DNA from: Thermothelomyces thermophilus ATCC 42464
Lineage: Eukaryota; Ascomycota; Sordariomycetes; Sordariales; Chaetomiaceae
Direction of reading: 5' to 3'
Assembly (NCBI RefSeq): GCF_000226095.1
Contig: NC_016477.1
Location: 434,001 to 498,000 of the forward strand
DNA: 64,000 nucleotides
The notes under the pieces are model-generated. The model saw only the letters and a program-made list of their open reading frames with translations. It was not told where the DNA came from and searched no databases. A program made the translations under genes and the position numbers. Below are positions 25,309 to 36,053 of the stretch, piece by piece. The number at the start of each line of letters is the position of its first letter. Within the stretch, counting starts at the first letter, position 1.

Positions 25309-26549
25309 ATGCCATACTCGCTCACAGTGAAAAAGATTGAGGGGAAGCCCGGAGAGGTGTACTACCCGTGAGCACCCCCCCCCCCCCCCCTCCCCCTCCT
25401 TCCCTTAACCGCATCCTTAATTAAGGTCTGACTTACTCGTAATTCTACCACCTCCCGACTAACTTCTTATTCTATTTCCCCCCAACCCCCCCCCCCTTCT
25501 CCAGCCTCCAATTAAACACGGTCCCGATCCCGACGCCGGGCCCCAACCAGGTCCTCGTTAAACTCGCCGCGGCGGCTCTCAACCACCGCGACCTCTTCAT
25601 CCGGCAGCACCTCTACCCGGGCATCTCGTTCACGAACCCGCTCCTCGCCGACGGGTACGGCACCGTCACGGCCGTGGGCGCCTCGTGCTCCGCCGCGGCG
25701 CAAGGCCTCCTCAACAAGCCGGTCCTCCTGCTCCCCCACCGCGGCTGGGCGTCGGACCCGGACGGGCCCGAGAACCTCGGCCGGGACTTTGTCATCATCG
25801 GCGCGTCCCGCGGCACCGACGCCGGCACGGCCCAGGAGTACATCGTCGTCGGCGAGGACGACGTCGTCCCCGCGCCCGAGCACCTGACCGCGGCCGAGGG
25901 CGCCGCGCTGCCGCTCGTCGGCCTGACGGGCTGGCGGGCGCTGGTCAGCAAGAGCGGCGGCAACGCGGAGCCCGGGAGGAACATCCTGGTGACGGGCATC
26001 GGGGGCGGCGTGGCGCTGCAGGTGCTGCAGTTCGCCGTCGCCCGGGGCTGCAGCGTGTGGGTGACGTCCGGAGACAAGCGCAAGATCGAGCGGGCGGTGG
26101 AGGAGCTGGGCGCCAAGGGCGGGGTGTGCTACAAGGACGCCGACTGGGAGAAGCAGCTGGGCGGCCTGCTGCCCCGGGAGCGGCCCTACCTGGACGCCGT
26201 GATCGACGGGGCCGGCGGGGACATCGTGGGCAGGACGGTCAAGCTGCTCAAGCCGGGCGGCGTGATTGTGAGCTACGGGATGACGGTCGGGCCCAAGATG
26301 GACTGGCTGATGCAGGCGACGCTCAAGCACATCGATCTGAAGGGCTCGACGATGGGGTCGACGAGGGAGTTCAAGGAGATGGTGGACTTTGTGAAGGCGC
26401 ACAAGATCCGGCCGGTGGTCAGCAGGGTGGTCAAGGGGCTGGATAACCTGGAGGGCATCGACAGCCTGTTCGAGGACATGAAGGCGGGGAGGCAGTTCGG
26501 CAAGTTGGTGATTCAAATTAGCGAAGACGATTCGTCGTCCAAGCTGTGA
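25309..26549 (+). CDS. MDR-superfamily (zinc-type ADH / quinone reductase) oxidoreductase
   Basis: Predicted cytosolic NAD(P)H-dependent medium-chain dehydrogenase/reductase of the YogA-like group; substrate not predictable. Exon 1 25309-25367 (MPYSLTVKKIEGKPGEVYYP) joins exon 2 25505-26549 in phase at YYP-LQLN; 367 residues. The GroES-like N-terminal half has LNHRDLFIRQHLYPG and a GHG-like LADGYGTVTAVG. The hinge AALPLVGLTGWRALV leads to the Rossmann motif GRNILVTGIGGGVALQVLQF. Later blocks are AVIDGAGGDI, LLKPGGVIVSYGMT and IRPVVSRVVKGL. The structural-zinc cysteine cluster of classical ADHs is absent, so it probably acts as a zinc-lacking reductase. The intron carries C16 at 25375-25390 only 7 nt after the donor. 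It is convergent with the OTU-like gene 267 bp away. Confidence 0.93.
25375..25390. repeat. C16 homopolymer in intron
   Basis: Sixteen C beginning 7 nt after the exon 1 donor of the MDR gene; the rest of the intron is also pyrimidine-rich. Confidence 0.9.
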
Positions 26550-26816
26550 CCGTTGAAAGGAGTTGCTGATGACGGCTAGAGATAGAGATAGTCGTTGTTA
26601 TTTTTTTTGCCCTTCCATCTATATAGCATAGCTTGAGCCTGTTGTCGTTTCATGACTCTGCCAAGTATAGTGCGCACTCTCATCATGCCCGAGCCCACCT
26701 CAGCTTCCAGTCTCTTACCCCTTCCCCTTGCCTGCCGCTCAGAGTTGCGACGGCAACAGACCTGGTTCTTGAGCCTTCCGGAACCGCGTGAGTTCGCCGG
26801 CTCTTCTCGCTCTTCT

Positions 26817-27524
26817 CTACTGCCCATCTCCCATCACCGCCAGCTCCCTCTGCGTCGGCCGCCTGATGCCCTCAAAGTGGCCGATCCCGCCCCGTAACGA
26901 GCCGCCGTCGTTCCAAACCCAGACCCTCACGATCCCCTCCCCGACCTCCCCGGTCTCCACGTCCGGAGTGTTCATCATGACCGGCCACCCCTCCAGGCCC
27001 AGCTCCTCGTCCCGGTCGGTCACCCACCCCATCTGACACCTCTGCCCGCCGCCCAGGAACCGCCGCCCCCACTCGGCAAAGACGGCCGCCAGCTGGTCGG
27101 CCGTGAACCAGCTCAGGTTCGCCATCCCCGCCCCCGCGTTCTCCCCCTGCACGACCGCCCCGCGAAAGACGGCCCGCAGCTCCTCCAGGGTGGGGACCCG
27201 CACCGCCGACCCCGCCTCGCCGCCGGGATCGGAGCCGGGGCCGGAGGCGCAGCGTGCGCCCAGCTGATGCCGCATGGACAGGATGAGCGCGTGGAAGCCG
27301 CACTCGAGGTCGGTACCCGGCGTGGGCAGGCGCACGTATTGCCCCTCCGGGAAGGCCTCCCAGAAACGGTGGCGGGCGCGGAAGTAGGCGGCGTAGCGAG
27401 GGAGTGCAGAGCGCGGGTCTGGCAGGATGTCAACCGCGCGCGATACGGGGAGGGGTCTCGTTCCGTGCTCGTCCTCGCTGGTAGGGGGGGCCTGCGTGGC
27501 GGGCATGATCCCTCCTCGGTTCAC
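26817..27524 (-). CDS. OTU-like cysteine-protease-related protein
   Basis: Single-exon frame of 235 residues (229 if the second ATG at 27506 is used). Residues 70-80, GTDLECGFHAL, place a cysteine (Cys75) at the start of a helix. Near the C-terminus, WVWNDGGSLRGG is followed by GIGHFEGIRR with His216. A Cys near the start and an Asn/Asp-His near the end, with a central WFTADQLAAVFAEWGRRF helix, resemble the fungal OTU-like ubiquitin-protease fold and a set of fungal hypothetical proteins I recall with the same pattern. This is inference; no confident family match can be made by eye. The N-terminal 30 residues are Pro/Thr/Glu-rich. Coding GC is very high. It is convergent with the MDR gene. 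Confidence 0.7.
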   Translation of the reverse strand: MNRGGIMPATQAPPTSEDEHGTRPLPVSRAVDILPDPRSALPRYAAYFRARHRFWEAFPEGQYVRLPTPGTDLECGFHALILSMRHQLGARCASGPGSDPGGEAGSAVRVPTLEELRAVFRGAVVQGENAGAGMANLSWFTADQLAAVFAEWGRRFLGGGQRCQMGWVTDRDEELGLEGWPVMMNTPDVETGEVGEGIVRVWVWNDGGSLRGGIGHFEGIRRPTQRELAVMGDGQ

Positions 27525-29236
27525 TGATGATGATCTCGACGGAAAGACAGTGAGTGAGTGGGGGGTGTCGACGATATAGTGGAATGAGCAAAACGATGGT
27601 TGGTTCGGTTTCTTGTTTCAAAAAGCCGCTAGGTGAAACGAAACATTGGCTCTTTGTCTTTTCTCTCTTCTCGCTGGACCGCTGTTTATCAGCCACCGCC
27701 CCGCTGTCCGGCCCGGCCATCGATCCGGCAGAGGTGGGGTCCCGGCCGGCGGGCCAACAGATCTTACCGGGGAAGTTTCAGGTGGGAATGACGGGACAGT
27801 GGCCCAAGCCGGATCTGCAGCTCGGAGCAAAAGCCGGGTCTGTCTTAGGATGCGGAATACACACTTGCGAACGCTTATTCGTTTAGAATTGCCCGTCATA
27901 CCTACATACTGTGTATGTAGAACGAGACCGGAATGTTTCATGCTGCGTCATCAACCACAGCGCGGCGGCGATCCTCCCGCCTCAGCTGACGGCGCGCCGC
28001 AGGGCCACCGAGGGCCTTGGGCCTTGGTGCCCGAGGATACGAAATGCACGGCACTCAGCGTCCAGCCTCAGTAGAGCGGATCCCTAGGGACCCGTGCAAC
28101 CTACCGTCTTGGCTGTGCGATGCAGTTCCTGCAAAAGAGTACGAGTTGCGGACCATGGCCTCTATCCCGTGCATCCATGCCGGTCAATGGCGGCGGATTT
28201 GGGCATAATCCTTCCTTTTGGAGGGTGATGCTTCGTATTGCTGACCTCTTCTGCGTACTCCGTAGAAGCCGGTACTCAGGTGCTCCTGTTACACAAAGAT
28301 GGTGTGGCTGCTACCTTGTGTAACCTGGCAGACGGGCAAATATTTCTTTCTGGAAAATTAAACAAATCCGCGAAACAATGGAACGTAGTAGAGTTCGGTA
28401 AGATTGATGCAGCCTCGTCTGCGCTGCTATTTCTAGGGTGGAAGTCTTTGCAGGCGCCACAGTGTGTGATTTCAGGTTGCACAGGCGAGAGTGAAGAAAA
28501 AAAAAAAAAAAAAAAGGCGGCCTCGGGAAAAATGTTGAGAGGTTGGTAGAAGAGCTTGGCCCTGTAGAGGTGAGACCTAGAACGTAGCTGCGACCGAGCA
28601 CATTTGCGCCGCTATCCAAACAAGAAAGGGCGGCCCAGGAGGTGACCACCCCATCACACTACCTACCGAGTACATACATCATTGCTTGACACCTGTGAAC
28701 CTAGGTACCTTAATGGAGGTTGTCACTGGAGCACCACACGGTTTGTACATACACGACCCAGACGGAGAGCGGAGCATTTAGCATGAGAATCAAGAAAAAT
28801 TACAAGTTTTGAGAGAGCAACCATAGCGAACCCGTGTTTAGTTCAACAACTCCCAAAGAGAAGAAGCGAATGCGGGTGAGGAAGAAAAAAAAAAGGTGGG
28901 TAGCCGTGACTGCCCGCCCGCATCGCGTAGATGGCGAACCCCCTGCCGTCTCCGAGAGCCAAGCCAGAATCAAAAGCCTGCCCGAGACGTACCGAGAACA
29001 CCAGGCAGCCGTCAGGCCCGCCAGGCCCCCGAGTAGCAACTCAACTCCCAACCAATGCAAAATAGGCGTTCCTCACTTCGTGTGCGCGTAGAAGGGGCCT
29101 AGTCCCTGCCCCGGGGGCCCGCAACGAGCCTCCCGCCACTCGACCATGTACACACCGCCGTTACCATACACCCAAGGGCCCCGTTGTGTCATTCGTGATG
29201 AATTTTGTAAGAGACAGCCTTCCCACGGCGCGGCTT
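27525..29236. other. Intergenic region, 1.7 kb
   Basis: OTU-like gene promoter and Ras1 3' flank. Contains a TACGGAGTAC copy (inverted, 28255-28264) and an A18-type run near 28497-28515. No gene supported. Confidence 0.6.
28255..28264 (-). repeat. TACGGAGTAC dispersed motif, copy 3
   Basis: Plus strand reads GTACTCCGTA, the reverse complement; intergenic. Confidence 0.7.
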
Positions 29237-30144
29237 TCACATTATTACGCACTTGCAGCAGCCAGACGGTGCGTCCTCGTCGGCAATGTCCATCTTGCCC
29301 ATGCCAGCGCCGTTGTGCGAGAGACCGCCTCCAGGGGTCGGCCCGCCCTGCATTTCGCGGTTGAACCTCCTGATCGCCCGGACGACCTCGAAGAAGGCCT
29401 GCTCGACGTTGGTGTTGGTCTTGGCCGATGTCTCAAGGAACATGCAGTTGAACTCGTTCGCGAGCGCCTTGCCCTCTACGAGCAAATGCCTCGTTAGCAC
29501 GGCAAATCACCAACCTTGCGTATTTCTCGCCGGGACCCGTTAGCGAACGTACCTTCGACCGAGACTTTACGCTCGCTTGCCAAGTCGAGCTTGTTACCGA
29601 CGACGACCATAGGGAACACATCCTTGTCCTTGACGCGCAGAATCTGCTGTTGGAAGGTCCTTATCTCCTCAAAGCTCTCACGCGACGTGATCGAGTAAAC
29701 GAGCAGAAAACCCTCGCCAGTGCGCATGTACTGCTCCCGCATCGCTGAGTACTCCTCCTGGCCGGCGGTATCCAACACATCAAGCAGCGCCACCTCGTCG
29801 TCAATAATGCATTGCTTGCGGTACGAGTCTACCACCAGTTAGCATCACCTCGCCACATCACAGCAGGACGGTTATTGCGCACCCTCGATGGTCGGGTCAT
29901 ACTCGTCGACGAAATGCGACTGGATCAGCTGGATTGTGAGACACGACTTGCCGACACCACCGCCACCGACCACCACCAGCTTGTACTCTCTCGTGAACTA
30001 AAAGCGTTTGGACATGAACTGTCAGCCAATCAATCCTGATAGTGGCATCAAAAGGCGGCGCACGACCGCGAACACGAAACCGAGCGATAAGGTCTAGTCA
30101 ATTGGCCGGGGAGAAGTCAAAACAGAACATACCTTGGATGCCAT
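29237..30144 (-). CDS. ras-1: Ras1 small GTPase
   Basis: Plasma-membrane Ras of the NC-ras/ras-1 type. Exons: 30144-30133, 29997-29883, 29828-29553, 29475-29237; 213 residues. Exon 1 is 12 nt (MASK). Motifs: P-loop [11 protein letters not shown], switch [14 protein letters not shown], switch [14 protein letters not shown], base-binding NKLD and ETSAK. The hypervariable tail, starting about QGGPTPGGG, ends [12 protein letters not shown] box CVIM for farnesylation, with two upstream cysteines for palmitoylation. NKLD replaces the commoner fungal NKCD, and the loop after it ([17 protein letters not shown]) has diverged from Neurospora as I recall it. The Met-start exon and its intron match the MASKF start of NC-ras. 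Confidence 0.95.
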
Positions 30145-33100
30145 TTTGGGCTGTGGATTATGGAATGGATTGAAAAGAAAAAAAAAAATCGAAGACGACT
30201 TCCAACCACGGCTACTCTATCAGCAGTAGTCGTTGAAGCTCAAGCTCTGCTAGGGACGAGAGCCGTTCTCTTCCTTAGGACGACGAATAATTCGCTGACT
30301 CGGCAACCGCGCACGGGATGTCTCCGGGTGACTGTTGTTGGCCGAACGGGTCAAAGGGGGATCCTAGGACCGACGTTCCTCGAGAGGGAAAGACTGTCGT
30401 CTGTTGCGCGACTGGAGTGACGACGCGACCGAACACACACCCCCTTTGGATTCTGTGGGGATCGGCAATTCGAATTTCTCTAGAAGCGCCAGGGGGGGGA
30501 AGGGCGGTTTTTTGCTTCTGGCGAAACTGATTCGCACTGGGCTTCTACTTGGTGAGTATCGGGCGAGCGTCGAGCGGTGGTGATCCCTCGACAGATCAAT
30601 GGCCCTGGTGTTGCAAGAAAAGAACACCGCACAGAGAGAAAGGGGGGAAAGAAGCGACCACCTCGAAAGGTCGGGGGTTCTGCTGTGATTCGGCTGGGAA
30701 GAGCTGCAGCAGCGCTGGCAGGGAAGGTTAAGTTCGGAGACACGGGCGCGCAAGAGACGGAAAGCAGGCAAAGGCTTTGGGGGTGGAAAGGGGTCCGTGT
30801 GCCTTCCGGGGGGTAGGTGTGGGTCAGGCTCGCCGGTTTTGTGATTGGCAAATGGGGACGGCGCTAGACGGTGGGGATAAAAGGTACCCTGTGCGGACCG
30901 CCCCATCAGCTCGCCTTGTCCAGGTTTGGAGCGGCAAGTCGGTTCTTGCGCTCTCGCACTATGGCAGACTCGGACCGAACAAAATCTCGACCACCAGTCT
31001 CTACATAGTAGACCGACTTGATATTTCTCAGCTTCGCGTCAAGACGGTGCGAAATCACATGACTTGGCTCTATAGTCAGGTCATGACCAGAAGAGCTCGA
31101 CCTTCTTTACAAGCACATCCCGGTGAACGGTGGACCTAAGTTTCGAGGAAAGACGCCGTGTCAACCCCACATTCACGTCACCAACCGCGTGGTCCAGGCT
31201 GCCCCTGGACCGCTACTAGTTTTCGATATGAAAGGAGCAAAGCACTGCCTTTGGCGGTCCAAAACGTTGCACATGGAGCAGGATTTGGAGGCACAAGTCA
31301 CGGACATCAAAGGACAAATACCATTCCATATGTGAGACCAATTCGAGCGGGTTGGCCTTACCAAGTGATCGAGATCTAGTGCTTTCTAGGCAGGCTAGGC
31401 ACGGAATGCGGAGCGGTCCCGGCCCCGCCTTGCTGCAGGATGCGAGAACGGCTGCCCGCATGGTAAGATCCAGAGGACGCGGCCAAGTCGTAAAAAAAGG
31501 TCTCTGCTGCTGGATGCGGCATGTATCGTCGACACAAAAGGTCTCTGCAGCCTCAACGCGCCGCGGTGGGTAGGGCTGACAACAGCTTGGAGGACGCCTG
31601 GTGGTCCTGATATTAGTAGGCTCCCCCACCAGTTGAATTACTATACCATACGGATTATACTTTGCTCGGTCGAAGACCCCTTAATAGGGTAGCTGTGCCA
31701 TTCTAAAAGATGACATCTGTCACCTGATGATGACTCCCGGCCTGAACATCCGATGAAGATAATTATCAAGTAAGATGGTGGCTTCCAGGAGAACGGTGCC
31801 GCACTGCGGCCGGGGAACAAGCTCATATTTGGCCGCAATCCAGTGTATACTAACTACCACCTTTTTCATTCAAATCACAGCGGGACATCCTCCTCCTCGA
31901 GCGAGTTTTGTGGCGAGACGGTACATTGAGACCATGCATACTCACCATATCAGACGCCGCCGTGTGCCCGCATACCATCATCCTCTATGAACGCTAATCG
32001 GCGAACACCTCGAATCCAAGTGACCAATCACTTTGCATACTCTCGCAGGTTCCAGTACGACCAGCTCAGGGCCCTTCCCCGCCGCCGCAACCGCGTTCCA
32101 GCCGAGACTCGCGACCCCTGGTGAAGGTTCCAAATATCTGGGAATCACCGCTTCCTGGAACCTCGGCATGAAAGGCTTCTTGCAAGTATACCTACTGTAT
32201 ATGGCAGACGCGGGCGACCAAGTGCTTATCATTGACAAACGTAACCGTACACACTTACATAGTACAACCCAAGTATCGCGAACCGGGGGAACACGCTTCG
32301 GTCTCCGTTTGAGAAGCAGGGGTGACACGAGACAGGGAATGGGCTGCTCTCGGTTGAGAGCTCCCCACACCTCATATTGCAACCACTTTGGACTGCGTTT
32401 GTGGGGAACACATCACTCACTCTCGCTTGAGCTGGTCGGGGCAAACGGGCAGGTTGGAATCCCGAACGACTCAAGCCGCTTGTTAGCTTGAACAATTGGC
32501 TTGCCAATTATCCATAATCCATATACCGCTCTCCAATCATTCACAAATCATGGAAGGTCTTTGAGCCGGTACTGCGTAATGTACGGACTGTAATCCGTAC
32601 AGTACATACATACTACGTAGTTCAGGCTTCTCGATAAACGATGTGGGGTTCCTCGGCCTGTGCGCGCTAGCTTCCTTTAGCTCGCCAGAGGACCCCACCA
32701 ATTGCGAATGAAAACAAAATCACATTCAGGGGTCCAACGCACCATCTTCCACGGCTCCGGTGATGTGCTCATTTCCCTAAACGATTCCAAGCGGGAGACC
32801 CCTAGCAGATAACGCAAACGACTTTCCGAGCTCTCACACCCCATGTGGTGCGAGCCCCCTAGTGTAAACCGTGCTCTGTATGTATTCCGACAGACGAGCC
32901 CTTTATTTCCTTCTGGAAATCATCTAGAACACGGGCCCTTGCAGCAACGCCGTCGCTTACCCGCCCTGGGGTTTGTCGGATGGGGTAGCCGATTCATGGC
33001 ACCAAAGCGAGACCGATCCCCATCTCTACACAGTACGCAGTACATACACTAGCGACAGCACAAGTAGCTGGTTCCTGGATTACGCAGTACGGAGCAATGT

Positions 33101-33274
33101 TAGTTACACAGTAGCAGCTATGTTTAGGCGAATAATGTACTGTGTAAACACTGCTCTCGTTTGTAGTTAGCGTTAGTTACTATACTGCGTATAACGAAAT
33201 TCTTGTCCCATCGACCTATGGTTACCACAGTATCTCTTCTTCTCTTAGCGCCAGGTGCTGCCAACCTGCCATGG
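30145..33274. other. 3.1 kb intergenic region
   Basis: Ras1 promoter/leader at the left (G-rich, up to about 30900), MoCF-gene 3' flank at the right. A perfect 8-bp-arm inverted repeat lies at 32580-32601. CATACA-rich patches occur near 32600-32615 and 33035-33050. No gene, tRNA or transposon recognised. Confidence 0.55.
32580..32601. repeat. Inverted repeat TGTACGGA/TCCGTACA
   Basis: Arms 32580-32587 and 32594-32601 are exact reverse complements around CTGTAA. The arms contain the TACGGA half of the dispersed TACGGAGTAC motif. Confidence 0.8.
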
Positions 33275-34754
33275 TCACTCCTCCGCGTCGCTCATCGCAT
33301 CCTCCTTTCCAGTCGTCATCAACGTCCCCTTCACATAGTGAAGGACCTCGGGCGTGATGCCCTCTAAAAACTCTCTGTCTCTGTACAACGCCATCAGTCA
33401 CGCCCCTTCTCGGCACAGCACACCAAGAAGCATGCGTAGAAGAAAAGACAGGACTTACCTCCCGACGAGAGTAACAGTGTTCCTTTTCTTGCCCCACTGG
33501 GGATAGCTTCCGACCTTAACACCCTTTGGCTCGACGCGGGCAGCCAGCTCCGCTAGGTACTCGGCCACCTCGCTCTCGCCCAGCGGCGTCGAGATGCTGA
33601 TCCGCGTTAACCCCTTGCCCTCGGGATCGGACAAACGGGGCAGGATGATGGGCGTCAGGCCGTTTAGGAGTTGTGTAACTATAGCAGGATTTGCCACTGG
33701 TCAACACGGCCATGGCTGGAGCGGGCGAGGCTCTGCGACAAAGAGCTGGGGAAGAGACTTACACAGCTTGGGCACGCCGGGCAGGATATGCACATTCCCA
33801 TTAACCACGGCAATTGGAACCCATAGGTCTTTGCAGGGAAACAGAAACTGCTCCTCGAGGGGTCGGCTGGTGTCGGTGGGCAGCTCGACCATGCGCAGCT
33901 TGGCCCGTAAGGCGGGCGAATCAACATCCCAGTTGAATTCGGGCTGGCCCGGGCGCGGCTTAGAGAGCTTCTTCATCAGGGCATAGGCTTCCTTGTGCAG
34001 AATTAGGGGCAAGTCGAAGGCCTTGGCGATCGACTTGTAGGTGATATCGTCATGTCTGGATGCATGAGGTAAGCCTTCGTGGAATAGAGTGAGGAGGAAG
34101 CGGGGAGAAGGAGGAGGAGCTTACGTTGGCCCGATGCCGCCGCTAGGAAGACTCAACATGACGGTACTTGCTGAAGAGGACCGGATGGGGGACGTACCTT
34201 GTCACTACGAGGTCGTAGCGCTCGCTCATGCGGCGGACAGCCTCAATGATCTCGGCCTCATCATCCTCGATGACTTCAACACGCTTCAGGTTCTGCCTAG
34301 GGCATTAGGGGGTTCTGGTTCGCGACTTCTTGCGTGGAAGGCGGTGACGGGGAATGACATACAATGCCCAAGTTAAAACACCACTTGGCGACGTCGTGAG
34401 AATTGGTCTATCTCCTCCGTGTTAGCCTGCTGCGCCTCCGCGGTCATGCTGGGCTTGCTTGCTCACATCCTTGATCTGCAGTTCCGAGAGTCAGCGCCGG
34501 CGCCATAGCCGTACATCCTCCTGACCTGCCTTTCCACCCAGGACCTCGTCACCAATGATGAGACAAGCTGCCGTATGAATCTTCCTCGAAGCACGCTCGC
34601 TCGCTGTCGTCTGGGATGCCATGGTGCCGTTTCCTAGGATATCTCGAAGACCAGCAGTGACTGCAGCAGACGAATGGCCAAAGTTAGGCAGCGGTCTCGA
34701 AAAATGGCGTGCCACTTGGGATAGGCGCGAAAACATGGGGGCCTGCCTAAGCAC
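33275..34754 (-). CDS. Molybdopterin-binding (MoCF) domain protein with microexons
   Basis: MoCF_biosynth-domain protein of the CinA-N/FAD-synthase-N kind; enzymatic role uncertain. Eight exons by frame: 34754-34530, 34475-34467 (9 nt, IKD), 34407-34363, 34292-34198, 34142-34125 (18 nt), 34055-33763, 33678-33459, 33380-33275; 1011 nt, 336 residues. Family blocks are HTAACLIIGDEVLGGK, DTNSHDVAKWCFNLGI, LKRVEVIEDDEAEI, VVTSGGIGPTHDD and LRAKLRMVELPTD. The GGIGP core is coded by the 18-nt exon. Intron 1 must use a GC donor (AAG|GCAGGT) to keep both frame and family spacing; a GT donor at GAT|GTACGG also keeps frame but leaves a 39-nt intron and adds five residues. The first 44 residues (MLRQAPMFSRLSQVARHFSR) look like a mitochondrial presequence. 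Met45 (34620-34622) would give a cytosolic form. Confidence 0.85.
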
Positions 34755-35148
34755 GCAAGCTTAGCAAACGTTACCAGTATGATCTGTTATTATTTGCACT
34801 TCAAATAGAAGAAGGCAAGCACGATGCGAATCGGCTGCGGCAAGATGGAACCTAGGAAGCGGAACACACCACTGGGCCCAGCTTCCTCCGTCCCGTCCCA
34901 TGGGCTCCGCTGCGCAGTGGGACCCATATTCTCGACCCCGTCTTGAATGCGGGGCATTCTCGTCAGCTTCAACCCCCCCCCCCCCCAACTTCACTCTGCC
35001 TGAACGCGCGCGACATCCGGGCTCCTCTACCTTGGGTACCTTAGATAGGACGAAACGCGACGGTTCCTCGCATACGACGGCATAGCGAGCTGAACTTTGC
35101 AGAGTATTGCTGAATCGTGAGAGGGTGCTCCCATAGGATCTGGCCAAC
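34755..35148. other. Bidirectional promoter, MoCF gene and GMF
   Basis: 394 bp between divergent starts, so probably a shared promoter. Contains C14 at 34973-34986. Nothing else recognised. Confidence 0.6.
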
Positions 35149-35892
35149 ATGGTACGCGGCCTCTGCCCCTCCCGTCGCAGCAGCTTCTGAGCTGATGAAC
35201 CTACCATCCCGCACAGAGCTCCGAAGCAAGGCTATACACGTTCTCGCAAGAGACCAAAGACCACCTGCGCAAGTTTCGTTTGGGGACATCGCGAGCCAGC
35301 GGCCCTCAAGCCGTCATTTGTATGTATGTTTGTCTGTCCGGACAGCAATTGCTCACCTTTCGAGCTCAATCCTCTCTACCTTCCTGAGCTTCCTTCCTCA
35401 CTGGGACCCCCCCCCCCCCCAAGAGGGCCATGTACCCGTAGACAAAGCTAACCTCCCGAGTTCCTATTGTTTGACGTAGATATGATTGATAAGCAAACCA
35501 AGGAGATCCGCCAAGATGAAGACCAAACGGTTTACACGTCGCTCGAGGAGCTGGCCGACGACCTGCCGGACCATTCGCCGCGGTTCATCCTGCTGAGCTA
35601 CCCCCTAACGCTGGTAACATAACCCCCCTCTTTTTGGCTACCAACTCACTCATGGAAGTCAAAAGTGGACGAAAGCTAAAGTTTGTGTGTCGCAACCACT
35701 TAGGCTTCCGGTCGGCTCTCTGTTCCCTACGTCATGCTGTACTACCTGCCGACCACCTGCAACAGCGAGCTGCGCATGTTGTACGCCGGCGCCAAGGAGC
35801 TGATGAGGAACACGAGCGAGGTTACGCGCATCATTGATCTGGAGAGTGCGGAGGAGCTGGAAGAGGTGCCTAGCAAGTTGGCCTCTGCTTGA
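35149..35892 (+). CDS. gmf1: Glia maturation factor homologue (ADF-H), AIM7-like
   Basis: Small ADF-homology protein that binds Arp2/3 and promotes debranching of actin networks (GMF; yeast AIM7). Exons 35149-35151 (only the ATG), 35217-35319, 35480-35613, 35704-35892; 142 residues. The ATG-only exon is inferred because exon 2 reads AGC TCC GAA GCA directly after a CACAG acceptor and no other in-frame ATG precedes SSEARLYTFSQETK. Further blocks are LRKFRLGTSRA, IYMIDKQTKEIRQDE, YTSLEELADDLPDHSPRF, LLSYPLTLASGR and MLYAGAKELMRNTSEVTRI. Length is normal. Intron 2 contains C14 (35407-35420). It is convergent with NBP35 162 bp away. Confidence 0.9.
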
Positions 35893-36053
35893 ACCGCACT
35901 TCGGGATGGGGAGGGAAGAGGGACGAAAATCCGGGGGTGGGAACGAGGAGAGGAGAGAAATGGGTGGGGTGGGGTGTTGGCATTACGAATCATGATATTT
36001 CCTTCCTAGGCGCCTATCTTCTTCTATATGGGGCTGTTGAGGATATCTCGAAT

